This document shows positions 11,188 through 22,286 of a stretch of 64,000 nt of DNA, piece after piece. The translations under genes were made by a program, and so were the position numbers. The stretch lies in assembly GCA_025331445.1 (NCBI GenBank), contig JAIWNE010000071.1, positions 62,001 to 126,000 of the forward strand, in the 5' to 3' direction. Position 1 is the stretch's first letter, and every line of letters begins with the position of its first letter. Origin of the DNA: Blakeslea trispora (Eukaryota > Mucoromycota > Mucoromycetes > Mucorales > Choanephoraceae). The notes under the pieces were generated by a model. The model was not told where the DNA came from. It was given only the letters and a program-made list of their open reading frames with translations, and did not search any database.

Positions 11188-12880
11188 TTAAGCATGAACA
11201 ACAGACATGGCAGCTAAAGCAGCACCTATACCATTACCATCGCGAGCAATCTAACAATAAAAGAAACACATCATTCAACATATACATTGTTTTTTATCGA
11301 AAAAATATGACTTACACCAATATTGATACGTTCAAATTGTTCACCATAAATCTCTTGAAGTGCCTTATTGACACGATCAGGGAAATTAGCATAATGTTCA
11401 TAAATCACACCTTCCACACTAATGGTCAAGCCAGTCTCGAGTCCATCGCGCTTACAGATAATGGAGCTCATACCAGCAGCAATCAAACGAGCAGCACGTC
11501 TGCCGACGAGTTCACAGATACGTTTGACCATCTTACGGTCTGTCAGGGTGCAGGATTTTAGATTCAAAACACTCTCAATAATATGCTTTGTCTGTTCCAA
11601 CTCTTCGGAATCATCTGTCTCGATGGCACTCATATAGGCTGTCTCAAAGAAATAAGGTGTGTTGAGTTCCTTGGAATATTGACCATCAAACAACAGACGA
11701 CGGTCCAGAAAATCAACAAAGATGAGACGGCAAATTTCACCGAGATAAAGCCCGGAACACATCTTTTCGAATACATGGACGCCTGGATTGACAGATTGGC
11801 GGTTGACACGAATATCATAAAAGGTATGAGGAATGGTTTCGGATTTGGAGTCACCAAAACTTCCCCATTCTGTATTGACAATCATTTCTTCCTCTCCATG
11901 ATGTAATCTAGATTTGAGTTTAGGTGCTGTCTCTGCTCGTTCCCAATAGGCTTTGTATACACATCCATGTTTGTAAATAAAGAAAAAAAAAAAGAGGAAT
12001 AGGGTTAGACAAGTGATAAATTTGGATGGCTTCCTTTGTCATTACCTGCATTTGTACCTGTACTGACTGTACAAGCTAATAATGTATCCAAACTACGATA
12101 ACTATGAGCCAAAAGGCAGCCAGCTATTATATGTACACACATATATATATATATATAGGAATGAGAAAAACTAAATTAAAAAAAATAACATAGCTTACAT
12201 AAACTTACCTGCACCATTGACAACTGCCTTAATCACAACAGGGATTTCACGACGACGGAATGAGGTTTGCAAAAGATCCACCAAATTCTTTTTTTCACCA
12301 CCCGTAATAGAAAAGTCCTTTGTCCAACGCAAGACATAAGCATTGTTAATGGTTGTTTGAACCAATGGGAATGAAATACAGAGGCCCAAGGGTAAAGGTT
12401 GTCTAGTATCTCCCATATGCACATGAGACAAGAAACTATCAACACATTCTGTCATAAAATCAATCAATTTACTGATATGACCTCGTTTCAGAAACTCCTT
12501 GACTGTATATTTAGCTTGACGTGTCTTGATACGACCTTGGCCTTGAAGTGTCACAAGATAGACACGTACATAAGAACCTGTCAAACTTAAAATATGAATT
12601 TTCCTAAATTTAGATAGAAAAACAGGATTGTCTCTTTACCACTCAAGTCTAAACCGATATATTCTCCCTTCTCTTGACCGGTGGGTCGACGGGTAATCCA
12701 AGAAGGAAGCATAGGGATTTCACTTTCCGTGTTACACTTTTGAAGACCAATGTCCATATAATCTTTCAAGGTGCTTGCTAATGCCTTGAGTTGGTCAGCA
12801 CTTAAATCGAATTGTGCTTCTAAATCACGAATAGCGATTTCTTTGCCTTCTTCGTCATGAATAAGAGTAGATGGAACCAT
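11188..12880 (-). CDS. Hexokinase-like protein, predicted catalytically inactive
   Basis: Exons 12880-12640, 12577-12209, 12123-12046, 11950-11316 and 11250-11188 give 461 residues with the full hexokinase fold: LGLCISFPLVQTTIN, RWTKDFSI, STGTNAAYWERAE, NTEWGSFGDS and the C-terminal ARDGNGIGAALAAM. Two catalytic sites are altered. The phosphate-1 loop, normally LDLGGTNxRV, reads LDLSGSYVRV near residue 80. The invariant catalytic Asp in 'ND-T-x-GT' is lost, the segment reading VVNGAAGCLLA near residue 203. Active hexokinases need that Asp as base. The protein is therefore probably a regulatory or sugar-sensing paralogue, comparable in principle to non-catalytic hexokinase-like proteins known in ascomycetes. 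An upstream 5' UTR intron seems likely. The exon 3/4 junction was chosen to restore GTNAAY. Confidence 0.85.
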
Positions 12881-13629
12881 TTCTTTATAGCAGTAATCTG
12901 AAGAAAAAGAAGAAAAAGAAAAAGGAATTGAATTTTAGACTTGAAAGGGCATAAATACCAAAAAAAAAAAAGTTTGCCCGAGTTTGATTTTAAAAGGGAG
13001 AATAAAATTCATAAATGAAACACTCGCTTAAGGATGATGTAATAAACTACCACAATCAGGTCTAATCACTTTCACTCATCTCTTTGTGTGCAGAAAGGAA
13101 AAGGAATGGCCAACAGGATGCGCCAAACCGCTATTTGTCTATCAGATAGATAGATAGTTCGAAGCAACAATAAGGAGAAAAGAGGACATCACTGTAATAC
13201 TAAATTTGATATAAAAGCCTATAAAGGTGCTAACTGGTCATTGATATCACTTTATTATCTAATATGTCAAAAGAGACAAAGTCCGAATGTAGTTTCTATG
13301 ACATGGCATTATCCCTTATCGCTTTCTTGAATTGCAATCATTCAAGGAGAATAACTTCATATACAAATCAATGTTTTATTTATACTTTATTGGTATCCAT
13401 TTTTCAGCAAAGAGAAAGAGAGCTTGCATGCATATAGATATACATATATTTGTAAAAAAGAAAACAGAGGGAAAAAGAATGAAATAGCTTCTAGAAATAA
13501 GGCACTTACTTTCTTACCACTCTTTCTACTATAGACACGTATATACACACATACACATACACATAAAATAACATCTTAAAACATTATTTCATCTTGTACA
13601 AATAAATAATCGCAGCTACAAACCTTTCC
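12881..13629. other. Intergenic between hexokinase-like and ZC3H3-like genes
   Basis: About 750 bp of AT-rich DNA with a short GATA repeat near 13145 and CA-type repeats near 13540. It contains the probable 5' untranslated exon or intron of the hexokinase-like gene, where a polypyrimidine tract ends in TTCAG just upstream of its ATG. No coding frame was recognised. Confidence 0.4.
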
Positions 13630-15222
13630 CTATTCATCATCCTCAGACATGGCTTCTGTATCAGACACTTCTTCATACACTTCTTCATCACTTGAATCAG
13701 GGGAATCGATGGCATCTTCAAACTGTTCTTTATCAGGTTCTTCTTCATCATCTTCACTGCTTTCTTCATCGCTACTCTCTTCTGCTTCATTGAACCTTAA
13801 TGAAATGCTTTCCGATGCTTGATCATTTCTTTCATATTGACTCCAACCATCATCATCATCACTATCATCAAACAATCTCACAAAACCGTCCTGTTCTTCT
13901 TTTTCACGCTTTTCTTCTCGAGTAAGCATATCTTCTTCTTCCTTTGGTGGTTGTTGTAGCTTTTGTAATTGTTCTTGTTGTTTTTGCCTCTTTTCTTTCT
14001 TTGCAGCTTGTTGTGCATAAAAATATTGAGGGTTCATCCAACTGCCTAGTTTGATGATGCCTGATTGTTTCTTGCTCTTGGCTACATGAGGTAATCGACA
14101 GTTGGCATTAGAACATTTACCCGTCTCTGCAAATTCGGGACAGACATGAAGATGCTTTTCATCACAGTCCAATGCCTTTAGACAATATCCTTCAGTTGCA
14201 AATGCTTTACAGACAGGAGCATCTACACTGACCCGGACATGAGGGTAAATACAGTTGTCACTAGTACAATGTCCTCTTTGGAAATGAACACAATGAGGCA
14301 TGATATGATGGTTTGGTGTGTGCGATAGACGACAGTTGGGTTTTGTGCATTGACCCTTTAGAAACCGAGGACAGATAGCACGGCGACTGGGGTCATGAAT
14401 AAAAGGGCATCGGGTTGCATTAGGACATTTGCCGTACCGAGTAAAAAACCCACAGGTTCGCTTTTTTTTAGGCCGCAATGTGTTTTTTAGAACCAATGAA
14501 GAAGGGCCATGACGTACATACCCCTCAGGTTCACGGGTATAAACCAAGTGACCGCCTTTTCCTCGTTTACGAGATGCACGCTTCATCAGAGGTGGATGGC
14601 CAATGACCATATTCTTGTTTTTGTCTCTTTGTCTAGGAGTTACAATAAGTAAAATGGTGATCTTTAAATCGATGCGAAAATACCTTTTAATAGTACGTCG
14701 AATAAGTACTTTAGGTGCATTTAGATGAAGAGAAGAAGAGGCCATATTGGTATCCACCAAATCCTTTCGAATCAATTTCTTGCCCTTGACAATGAAATCA
14801 ACACCATCGATCGAGACTTGGTTTCGGCCTGTAGCCACATCGACTGACTTGGTAATACTAGACTTGGTGTTGTTGTTCAAGGTCCAAGTGCGGTGATGAC
14901 TTGGGACAGGTTTGTTAATAGTAGGTGTTTGATGCACAGGACTAGGGTGGACACGATGATTGGAAGTGTTGACAAGGGTCTTGTTGGGACCTGTGTGAGG
15001 GTAGAAAGGAGGGTTGGCATAAGAAGTGTGCTTGAGGTTTGAACGAGTATAGCTTGGGTTGCTATAGGTGTTGTTTAAGGACATATGCCCGCCTCGTCCT
15101 CTGGCGATAAAACTACTTCCTCCTCTGGGTCGAGTAGGAGCTCTATAATTCATACTTTTTTGTCTCTCTATAGCACTGCTTAGTTTAGCAATGCGTTCAA
15201 GCATTTCTCGATCCGTAGCCAT
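13630..15222 (-). CDS. Nuclear CCCH zinc-finger protein, ZC3H3-like
   Basis: Two exons (15222-14684, 14632-13630) give 513 residues; the 51-bp intron is in frame and would add 17 residues if retained. The N-terminal half is basic and RGG-like (RAPTRPRGGSSFIARGRGG). Five consecutive CCCH fingers follow from about residue 236: CGFFTRYGKCPNATRCPFIH, CPRFLKGQCTKPNCRLSH, CVHFQRGHCTSDNCIYPH, CKAFATEGYC...H and CPEFAETGKCSNANCRLPH. Five spaced fingers of this kind define ZC3H3, a nuclear factor coupling polyadenylation to mRNA export. The tail is strongly acidic (SSDEESSEDDEEE and similar). It ends about 150 bp from a decayed recombinase gene. Confidence 0.85.
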   Translation of the reverse strand: MATDREMLERIAKLSSAIERQKSMNYRAPTRPRGGSSFIARGRGGHMSLNNTYSNPSYTRSNLKHTSYANPPFYPHTGPNKTLVNTSNHRVHPSPVHQTPTINKPVPSHHRTWTLNNNTKSSITKSVDVATGRNQVSIDGVDFIVKGKKLIRKDLVDTNMASSSLHLNAPKVLIRRTIKRYFRIDLKITILLIVTPRQRDKNKNMVIGHPPLMKRASRKRGKGGHLVYTREPEGYVRHGPSSLVLKNTLRPKKKRTCGFFTRYGKCPNATRCPFIHDPSRRAICPRFLKGQCTKPNCRLSHTPNHHIMPHCVHFQRGHCTSDNCIYPHVRVSVDAPVCKAFATEGYCLKALDCDEKHLHVCPEFAETGKCSNANCRLPHVAKSKKQSGIIKLGSWMNPQYFYAQQAAKKEKRQKQQEQLQKLQQPPKEEEDMLTREEKREKEEQDGFVRLFDDSDDDDGWSQYERNDQASESISLRFNEAEESSDEESSEDDEEEPDKEQFEDAIDSPDSSDEEVYEEVSDTEAMSEDDE

Positions 15223-15379
15223 TTCTTTTAATGTTTAGAAAAAAATTAAAAAAAAAAAGAAGAAAAACTTCCCCTTCTCTCTTGCTCTCTCATAAATAAG
15301 CAAACACTGTGATTGGATAAAGTTATTTTTTTTCCTGGGAAAATTTTTCTCTATTGTCTTTTTAAAGACATTTCTTATT

Positions 15380-16708
15380 CTATGATTTATGCATAAGCCT
15401 AAAATTTGATTTCCTATGACAATCAATACCACTTTTTTGGGTGACATCGCTTGTCATACAGTGCTGCTTGTTAGTACAGGCAATTCTATACAATTCCATC
15501 AATAGATTGGAGCACTGACTGAAAGTACTTTGGAGTGAAAATAAAACTAATATTGGTGCAGATGTATATCCGAATTCAACTCTTGAGAGAACTTGATTCA
15601 CTTGTGGAAAGAGCTTTGCTTTCAAATTCTCGGAGGGATTTATTGACGCTCTTGACAACCAGGATTGCTCACCAGCGGCAGGAAAGCCATAGATAACCCG
15701 AATGGACTGTTTAGGCAGGCTTGTCAAGTAGGTGTTCTCCATACTCTGGGCATTCCACCTTTCATGCCTTCTTAGTTGGTCTTCACTTGCACCAGCAAAA
15801 TTTACGCGGTAGGCACCGAAAACTCGATCAGTATGTGCCTTCTTTTGATTGTTAATATCACATGCATCAAAAGCTTTGTAGACTGACTTGTACTGAGTTG
15901 AATAGTCAATTTCATGTGTAATGCCTTTGTTTCCTTTGAGAACCTTGATGTCAAACTAGGGTTCGTTTCTTGACAGATCAGGAAAGCTCTCATTCATTAT
16001 CTGCCATCTGTAGAGGAAATAAAAGGCAAGAGCACCGAAAGCATAGATCTTGTAATCCCTGTGGCGGATAGTTGCAGCATATTTCAATCTACCAGTATGA
16101 TTCGTTTTACCTTTCTCAGTAGAAGAACAAGAGCTGGACATTTAGAGTAGCCAGAGTCTTTCAGATCAAGTGTAAACAGTTGCCTTAATGCAGGCAAGTA
16201 AGTCTTGAGAAGAGAGCTACGAGAATTTTCAGAGTTGATGAGACCTACTAAAGTGGACTTTTGAACAGCATAGAGATCGACAACTGCTCTGACATACTGA
16301 TCAATGGATAACATGCCGTGTGGATATGATTTCCCATTGGCCTGAAGTTTACCCCTTTGAGTGCGTCTGATGTTTCCTTCTCTTACAACAACTTTTTTCA
16401 AAAAGTCAATGATCTTTTCTTCGGTAACATAGATGCCACTGACATATTGCTTTCTATTACATAATTGCTAAATGCATGATGTGAGTTGAGACAAATATAT
16501 GCAAATTTACTAATTCAGTAATCTGAGTCTTACAATGAATTTCGACTGTCTTTGATCATAAGCTCTCTTAGTATTGATGCATTGAGTTTCAGCTTGCAAT
16601 TGAAGAACAGAAGCTACTGTCTCATTGCGACGCAAAGCTTTGTTGGCTTTTTACCTGATGCACAGAATAAGGAGATGATAAGTTTTGGTTTTGAGAGTTG
16701 TTAGACAT
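15380..16708 (-). pseudogene. Crypton/Ndc10-type tyrosine recombinase gene, decayed
   Basis: Reading from the ATG at 16708, MSNNSQNQNLSSPY is followed by a one-base frameshift in an A run near 16645. Then comes ETQCINTKRAYDQRQSKFI, an intron with a GTAAGA donor, and a long segment with SYPHGMLSIDQYVRAVVDLY. A second frameshift near 16110 precedes KGKTNHTGRLKYAATIRHRD and GALAFYFLYRW. A TAG stop at 15958-15956 interrupts before the recombinase end, RVFGAYRVNFAGASEDQLRR, HERWN, ENTYLTSLP. That end carries the R...H-x-x-R...Y pattern of Crypton/Ndc10-II (DUF3504) tyrosine recombinases. With two frameshifts and one nonsense codon the gene is dead. No terminal repeats are expected for Cryptons and none were seen. 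Confidence 0.72.
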
Positions 16709-17591
16709 GTTGTTTTTTTTTCAATGAGATGTTGACAATTGAGAGAAATGAGAAAAAAGATTAAAAGAAAAAAAGGCTTACATTGAATGGAGCTCTTTAT
16801 ATAACGAAAGGTAAAGTCAACCCTACAAAGTATACAATCTTTGCTCTTCATGAGTAATAATTATGTATCCTAGTCTTACACAAACCATTTGTTATCCAAA
16901 GATTCAAAGAAAATATCGAGGGTTTAGTAAAAGCACTTCTTTTGTAAAAAAAATAAATAAAAGAAATAAGGATTTCGGTATAGTCTTCAAAACTGAATTG
17001 TGAGCCAAAAAAAAAGGTTAAGCTATGCTCTTTATTCTTGTTTTGAAGAATAACCAACTTTACATGAACAAAACTAATGGTTATACAGAGAAAGAAGTAG
17101 AACTTGGTTCGCAATTGTTGAGTGAAGAATACAAACAAATAATCCAGGCTTGGCTTTGATAGCAATAAAAGGCTTTAGAGCCATACTCTGACTTATCTAT
17201 TTAAACAAAAATAATGAGGATTCCATTTGGCAACTGAATCTTGATGATAGCCCAAAAAAAAAATCTTGGAAATCTCACCCTTAAATGGGAAATATTCTTA
17301 AATAGAATTAGTTTAAAACAAGATAAAATTTTAATTTTCTTTCCCCACAAAGGTGGGCCCAATTAGATGTTAGTTGACTACTAATTCAATTATGTGTATG
17401 TTTTTAAAAGCAATAAAAAGTCTAAAAGTAGATCCAGGCAATTTCTAATGAATATTTGAGCATTTCAAGACATTTGGTAGTAGTTTAATGGTGCTTGGTA
17501 GGTCAAAACCAATGATGATGGTAATTTGGATTTTGGAAGGAAAATCAAAATCTTATAACCCCACTGTACTACCCCAAAAATGTATGTCGCG
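16709..17591. other. Gene-poor AT-rich DNA upstream of the Tc1 element
   Basis: A few short open frames occur on both strands, for example minus-strand frames from 16851 and 17165, but none has family resemblance. A short exon-like start, MKSKDCILCRVDF at 16851 with a GTAAGC donor behind it, could be a relic upstream exon of the recombinase gene. Nothing else was recognised. Confidence 0.35.
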
Positions 17592-17593
17592 TA

Positions 17594-18945
17594 CAGTGTG
17601 GCTCGAAATAAGTTGCGGATTTTGTAAACTCCGCAATTTGATTATCTAGCCCATTGTTGTTCTGTTGATCTTCCCAGCACCTTTTTCTTAATAAACATAA
17701 TAAAATGAACACATCTACTATTACTCCTGTTACCAAAGAAGCCAATAAGCACCTTTCCGAATACGATTATGGTAGATTAGCAGGCGCTTTCTTGTACAAA
17801 GGAAACTTTGCTCAAATCTCAAGAGATCTCGACCTCCCTGAATCAACTGTACGATCAGCTTATAAAAGACTTCAGAAAACACAAACCACTCTTCCCAAAA
17901 CTTCAACTAGAAGAAAAAGGCTTCTTTCTCAAACTGATTTGAACGCGATTAGTCAAAGCGTTCATCGTCGACCTACTGAGTTAATTAGGGCTCAGCATCG
18001 TCGATTTTTGGGTTCAGGCAAGAAGGTCTCTTTGTCCACTTTTCGAGATGCATTGACTCGTATGAAGTTCAAACGTCGTGTAGCGACAAAAAAAGCCTGC
18101 TCTGAAGCAGACGCACAAACAATTGTGTTTAGCTTGGATCAAAGAGAGGTTGGATTGGGCAAGAGCTGACTGGGATAAGGTAGTTTGGTCTGACGAGGCC
18201 AAGTTCACCCTTAAGAGCGCTAGTGCTGGAACCAGAGTAATCAGAAAGGATGGAGAAAGGTACGAGGAGAGGCATGCTAAGGGTACCCACAAGTTTGGTT
18301 TGGGTTCTGTGATGGTGTGGGGATGCCTTCACGCAAATGGTGTTGGTCCTCTAGTCGTGCAACATGGATCAATTGATCAAGAAGTCTATGTCCAATGTTT
18401 GGTTGATTACTATCTTCCCTGGATCGAAAAAGAGTCCAAGAAGACCAACATTGACTACATACTGCAAGAAGACAATGCTCCTTGTCATGTAGGAGCATAT
18501 TCTAGGTGGTTGAAGATGGAGACCATGACCAACACCTTTGACAGATGGCCACCACAGAGTCCAGACCTCAACCCAATTGAAAAGGTCTGGGCTCAGCTGA
18601 AAAAGCGCTTAGATGAGCGTGAGAATGAGGTGAACACCCTCAGTGACTTGGAAAGGGTTTTGAAAGAAGAATGGTACCAGCTGACGCCAGAGTATCTAAA
18701 CAACCTTGTTAGCAGTATGAGCCGAAGATGCAAATCAATTGCAAAAGCGCATGGAGGCCATACAAAATATTACTAAATCCACTTTTTTTTAGCCAAATAG
18801 AACAGTATACTCTATTTTACACATCCTCAAAGTTTGAAGGTACTTTTAATAGGCAAAAGCTGTACTGATGCACAACAGCCTTCATGATGTAAAGTACTCT
18901 TTAAATTTAACTTTCAAAATCCGCAACTTATTTCGAATCACACTG
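17594..18945 (+). mobile_element. Tc1/mariner element with 31-bp terminal inverted repeats
   Basis: The element is 1352 bp and flanked by TA dinucleotides (17592-17593 and 18946-18947), the Tc1/mariner target duplication. The left end starts CAGTGTGGCTCGAAATAAG and the reverse complement of the right end starts CAGTGTGATTCGAAATAAG. The 31-bp inverted repeats (17594-17624 and 18915-18945) differ at two positions. The transposase gene inside is interrupted by a single frameshift. The intact ends and mostly open transposase point to recent activity. Confidence 0.93.
17705..18776 (+). pseudogene. Tc1/mariner transposase, one frameshift
   Basis: The first frame (17705 to about 18120) encodes an N-terminal helix-turn-helix region with LAGAFLYKGNFAQISRDLDL. 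After a shift of one base near 18121 the second frame continues to 18776 with the catalytic domain. This contains VVWSDEAKF (first Asp), LQEDNAPCH (second Asp) and QSPDLNPIEKVW (Glu). I count 35 residues between the second Asp and the Glu, a DD35E spacing rather than the DD34E usual for Tc1. All three acidic residues are present, so the frameshift is the only visible defect. No acceptable intron spans the break. It may be a real mutation or a sequencing error. Confidence 0.88.
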
Positions 18946-18997
18946 TATGTTTAACCAAAAGATAGACAAGTTTCCTTTTTACTTTAATCCTTCTAAA

Positions 18998-20921
18998 ATG
19001 TCCAACTTTTTCAACTACGAAAATAGCGAAAACTGGTCGTTCAGCAACTACTTACAACTAAATCCAGTTTCTAATGAAGCAGAATTTCATAAGCTCAAGA
19101 ACAAGTTTGTTAGTGAAATGCAAAACATCAACGATCCTAGTCTCAAGCGATTAGCAAGGCAGCACGTTAAGAATGCCAAAGTAACGCGCCTCTTTGATAT
19201 TTTAATTCCCAGTAAATATAATAACGGTTTCTATAGGCTATGAATTACACCCCCAAAAGTCCTAGATCAGTCAACATTACTATCAAAGGAAACGTTGATT
19301 CTAGCATTGTTGGCAGCTCCTCGTCAGTACTAAAAATCAACCACAGCAGAGTAAGTTTGATATCGATACTAGAAGTACTAGTTGAGCCTAACTCACTTTG
19401 TTTTTTCTCTAAAAAATAAGAAAAAGGTATGAACTGGTATACGTATGACTTTAACACATAACAATAATTGTTTTCTATTTGAATGTCAGCGAGCTTTAGA
19501 AAGAGATGAAGTAAGAAAAAAAAAAAGAAATTTGATTTGTACTTTCGTCCAATGAGTGTACTAACCTAATCATGTTTAGATTGTATCTACCATAGCTGAT
19601 GCTGATATATTCTATCATGTGGACTCAGAAGAAGACATTTGGAGCCTTTGGCACAAGTTCTTTGAAGAATGTAAAGCAGATGAGGGCATGCATGAGTTTA
19701 GGTAAAAAAAAACAAAAAGAAAATACTTTTTGCAGAGGTTTTTCAAATAAGAATAATACGGTAAATAAGCCTTGAAAAAGTTGGAATAATCCAGTGTGGA
19801 TACAAAGTAAAGATGCGCTCCTGCCTGGTCAAAGAGTTGTATGATCACATAACTTCAAAAGAGCCTAATGTCATCAATGCTTTTCGCAACTATGAAGAAG
19901 ACATTGCTGAGGTGTTTTCCTCAGAAGATTCCATAGTATTTGCATCAAATTTGAAGAAGTTTAAGCGAAAACATGATGACGACAAAAATGCTTTGTTTCT
20001 GTCAAAAATTATGAAGCTGTTACTAGATGTGCCTTTAGACGCCCAAAAAACAAAATGGATTCAAAAGACTGAGGCCAACTACTCAGGATACTTTGTCTGG
20101 GAGCTCTTCAAGATAGTAACTAAGTACAGCATCGAAAGTTCTCTATTTTTTCAAATAGGAGAGTACAAGCTTGACGCCATCAAGCATGAGATACAACGTC
20201 GTGATGACAACATACTTAAAGGTTGCAGTTACAATGCTGATGGCTGCCATACAGCAACAATTGGCAATAAGACTGTAGAGCTTTCTCTACTAGAAGTGAC
20301 AGGACCTTTTGGTCAATTTGATGATGCAAGAAGTGTCAAAGACCATATCAAAGGCAGCTTTGGTGCACTTTCCCTACTGCATGAGATTGCCTATCTTTTT
20401 GAGTTTGGATCGCTTGAGACCTTTTGTAGCATCCGTGTCTACTTCATTCAGGCACTCGGTATGTCAGACAGTATTTCTCAAAACATAGGATTGCTGACAT
20501 ATGTATATACAGGAAAAGAAATTCGACTCTGGTCGTTGGAGCAGGTGTCTAAAGGTGTCTGTATCATGGAGCTGATGGAGATTGCTTCTGTACCAACAGT
20601 ATTTAATGATAGCGAAATTTGTATGAGGGATATAGCAAACCTGATGTGGATATATAAGGTAAGAACATTAAGCTTTACTTTTAATGCTTTATTAATTGGT
20701 TTTTTTTTTTCTTTTGACAGACCGGTATAGAAGGCAGCATAGAGCAGATCAAAAGACTAGAAAGAGAGCATAAAGAGATAAAAGTGTCAGTGGCAAAAAA
20801 GCTGGTCAGCCCTACTGCGGTTATCAGACTGACCAATTCTATTGAAAAGAACTGTATCTTGAAGATTAGATGTGAACATATACCCAACTATGATGAGCTC
20901 AAGATAGCCACCTCTCAATAA
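18998..20921 (+). CDS. Intron-rich protein of unknown function (multi-copy mucoralean-type family)
   Basis: A model of eight exons (18998-19180, 19237-19350, 19421-19426, 19490-19510, 19580-19701, 19736-19760, 19813-20658, 20721-20921) gives 505 residues. Three exons are 25 nt or less and one intron is 34 nt, so the middle is uncertain. Recognisable stretches are WELFKIVTKY, GCSYNADGCHTATIG followed by VELSLLEVTGPF, KDHIKGSFGALSLLHEIAYL and GKEIRLWSLEQ. I recall similar uncharacterised proteins being numerous in Mucorales, without a known role. The 'DG...E-L-x-x-x-E-V-x-G' arrangement resembles the core of PD-(D/E)XK nucleases, but Lys of the motif is Thr here; this is a guess. The gene begins 51 bp after the Tc1 element. 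Confidence 0.6.
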
Positions 20922-21895
20922 AGTTTTTTTTATTATTATTCAATACAATACTAAAGATTCATTAAATGCACATGTAGATAAGTTTACAGTTTCGATTGGT
21001 TTATACTGATATAATTCTATGGATATCATGAAGTTGTTGACTTTGTTCTCAATGTTTAACAGACAGTATATTTGCAAACACTATGTTTCATGCTGTTTTT
21101 ATTGAGCAGTTTATATGAAATAAAGTTAGACAAACAAACCAAATTCTGCATACTTTTAATTTTGTGTCCATTATTATACAAGATGCTAATTCCTACTGAT
21201 ATTCATATGATGCAGCTCTTTTTTTAAAGAAAAAAAAACAAACAGCAAGGACATTTGTATCAATAATAGCTGGTGATTCTCTGCAAGTTGTTTGAGTGTT
21301 GGCTCTAAACTATAGGCATTGCTACTAGACCAACAAAGCAGCTTTGGTATCAGCAATTCATGCCAAAAAACTTCTTTGCAGATAGTGCCATCCAATAAAA
21401 AAGCTTATCTATTGGAAAAAAGTGCTACTACAAGACAAGCCATCATTCTCAAAAGCTCTTGTATTTACTTTTTTTTTTTTTAATTCCAATAAGATTCTCT
21501 CTGACTTAACTTTTATTGCAGGCTTTGCATGAACCTGATCAAAATAACTCGAGGCATTCATTCTATTTGTTCTCAAAAGGTAATCGCTCACACAAGGGCA
21601 AGACAAACGATTTTGTTTATTAAAAAATATAAAAGGCAAGGCTGGGACACGTAATATTTAAGATTTGTAAATTTATGTTTCCAGCATAAATAAGAGAGTT
21701 GTAGACAAGGAAAGCCAATACAAGGAGCCCGTTATGACACACCGAAGGCCAAATCTTATTCTTGTAAGCGTCGATGAAACTAGCGATCCCAAGCTTGATC
21801 TGGATCTCTTCTACATCTATAAAAAGGTCATGTTAGCCTTGTTCAAATCAGAGTTACCCATCTGCAATAATAAAACAAAGAAAGCAAGTAAGATG
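20922..21895. other. Gene-poor DNA
   Basis: AT-rich sequence with short open frames only. A plus-strand frame from 21734 (MTHRRPNLILVSVDETS) runs into the duplicated segment at 21896. It has no recognised family and is probably not a gene. Nothing else was seen. Confidence 0.35.
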
Positions 21896-22286
21896 GCAAT
21901 ATTGGCAGGGAGTGCTACCAGGCGTAGAGCAACAGCATAGAAGCCACCACAATACGGAGGAATTGGTCATTGCAAGGATAGCAATCGAGCCCTCCACTAC
22001 CAAGTTGTGCTAGAAATCACCTGAATTTCAAGTCCTTCAACAGGTGGAACCTTGGTCACCTTACGGTCAAGCACAATCCATCTTTGTCTCTATATTGTTG
22101 TGTGCAATATTGGCAGGGAGTGCTACCAGGCGTAGAGCAACAGCATAGAAGCCACCACAATACGGAGGAATTGGTCATTGCAAGGATAGCAATCGAGCCC
22201 TCCACTACCAAGTTGTGCTAGAAATCACCTGAATTTCAAGTCCTTCAACAGGTGGAACCTTGGTCACCTTGCGGTCAAGCGCAATC
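21896..22286. repeat. Direct duplication of a 183-bp unit
   Basis: Two copies, 21896-22078 and 22104-22286, lie 208 bp apart start to start with 25 bp between them. They differ at only two positions near the 3' end (A/G in CTTACGG/CTTGCGG and A/G in AGCACAA/AGCGCAA). Both changes are transitions, so the copy is young. The unit has no sustained open frame. The minus strand contains short peptide-like pieces such as LDRKVTKVPPVEGLEIQVIS, which I do not recognise. Confidence 0.9.

Noticed and set aside
14633..14683. Continuous 530-residue ZC3H3 frame without an intron
   Set aside because: The 51-bp segment has GT-AG borders and encodes a hydrophobic peptide that breaks a basic region, so it is more likely an in-frame intron.
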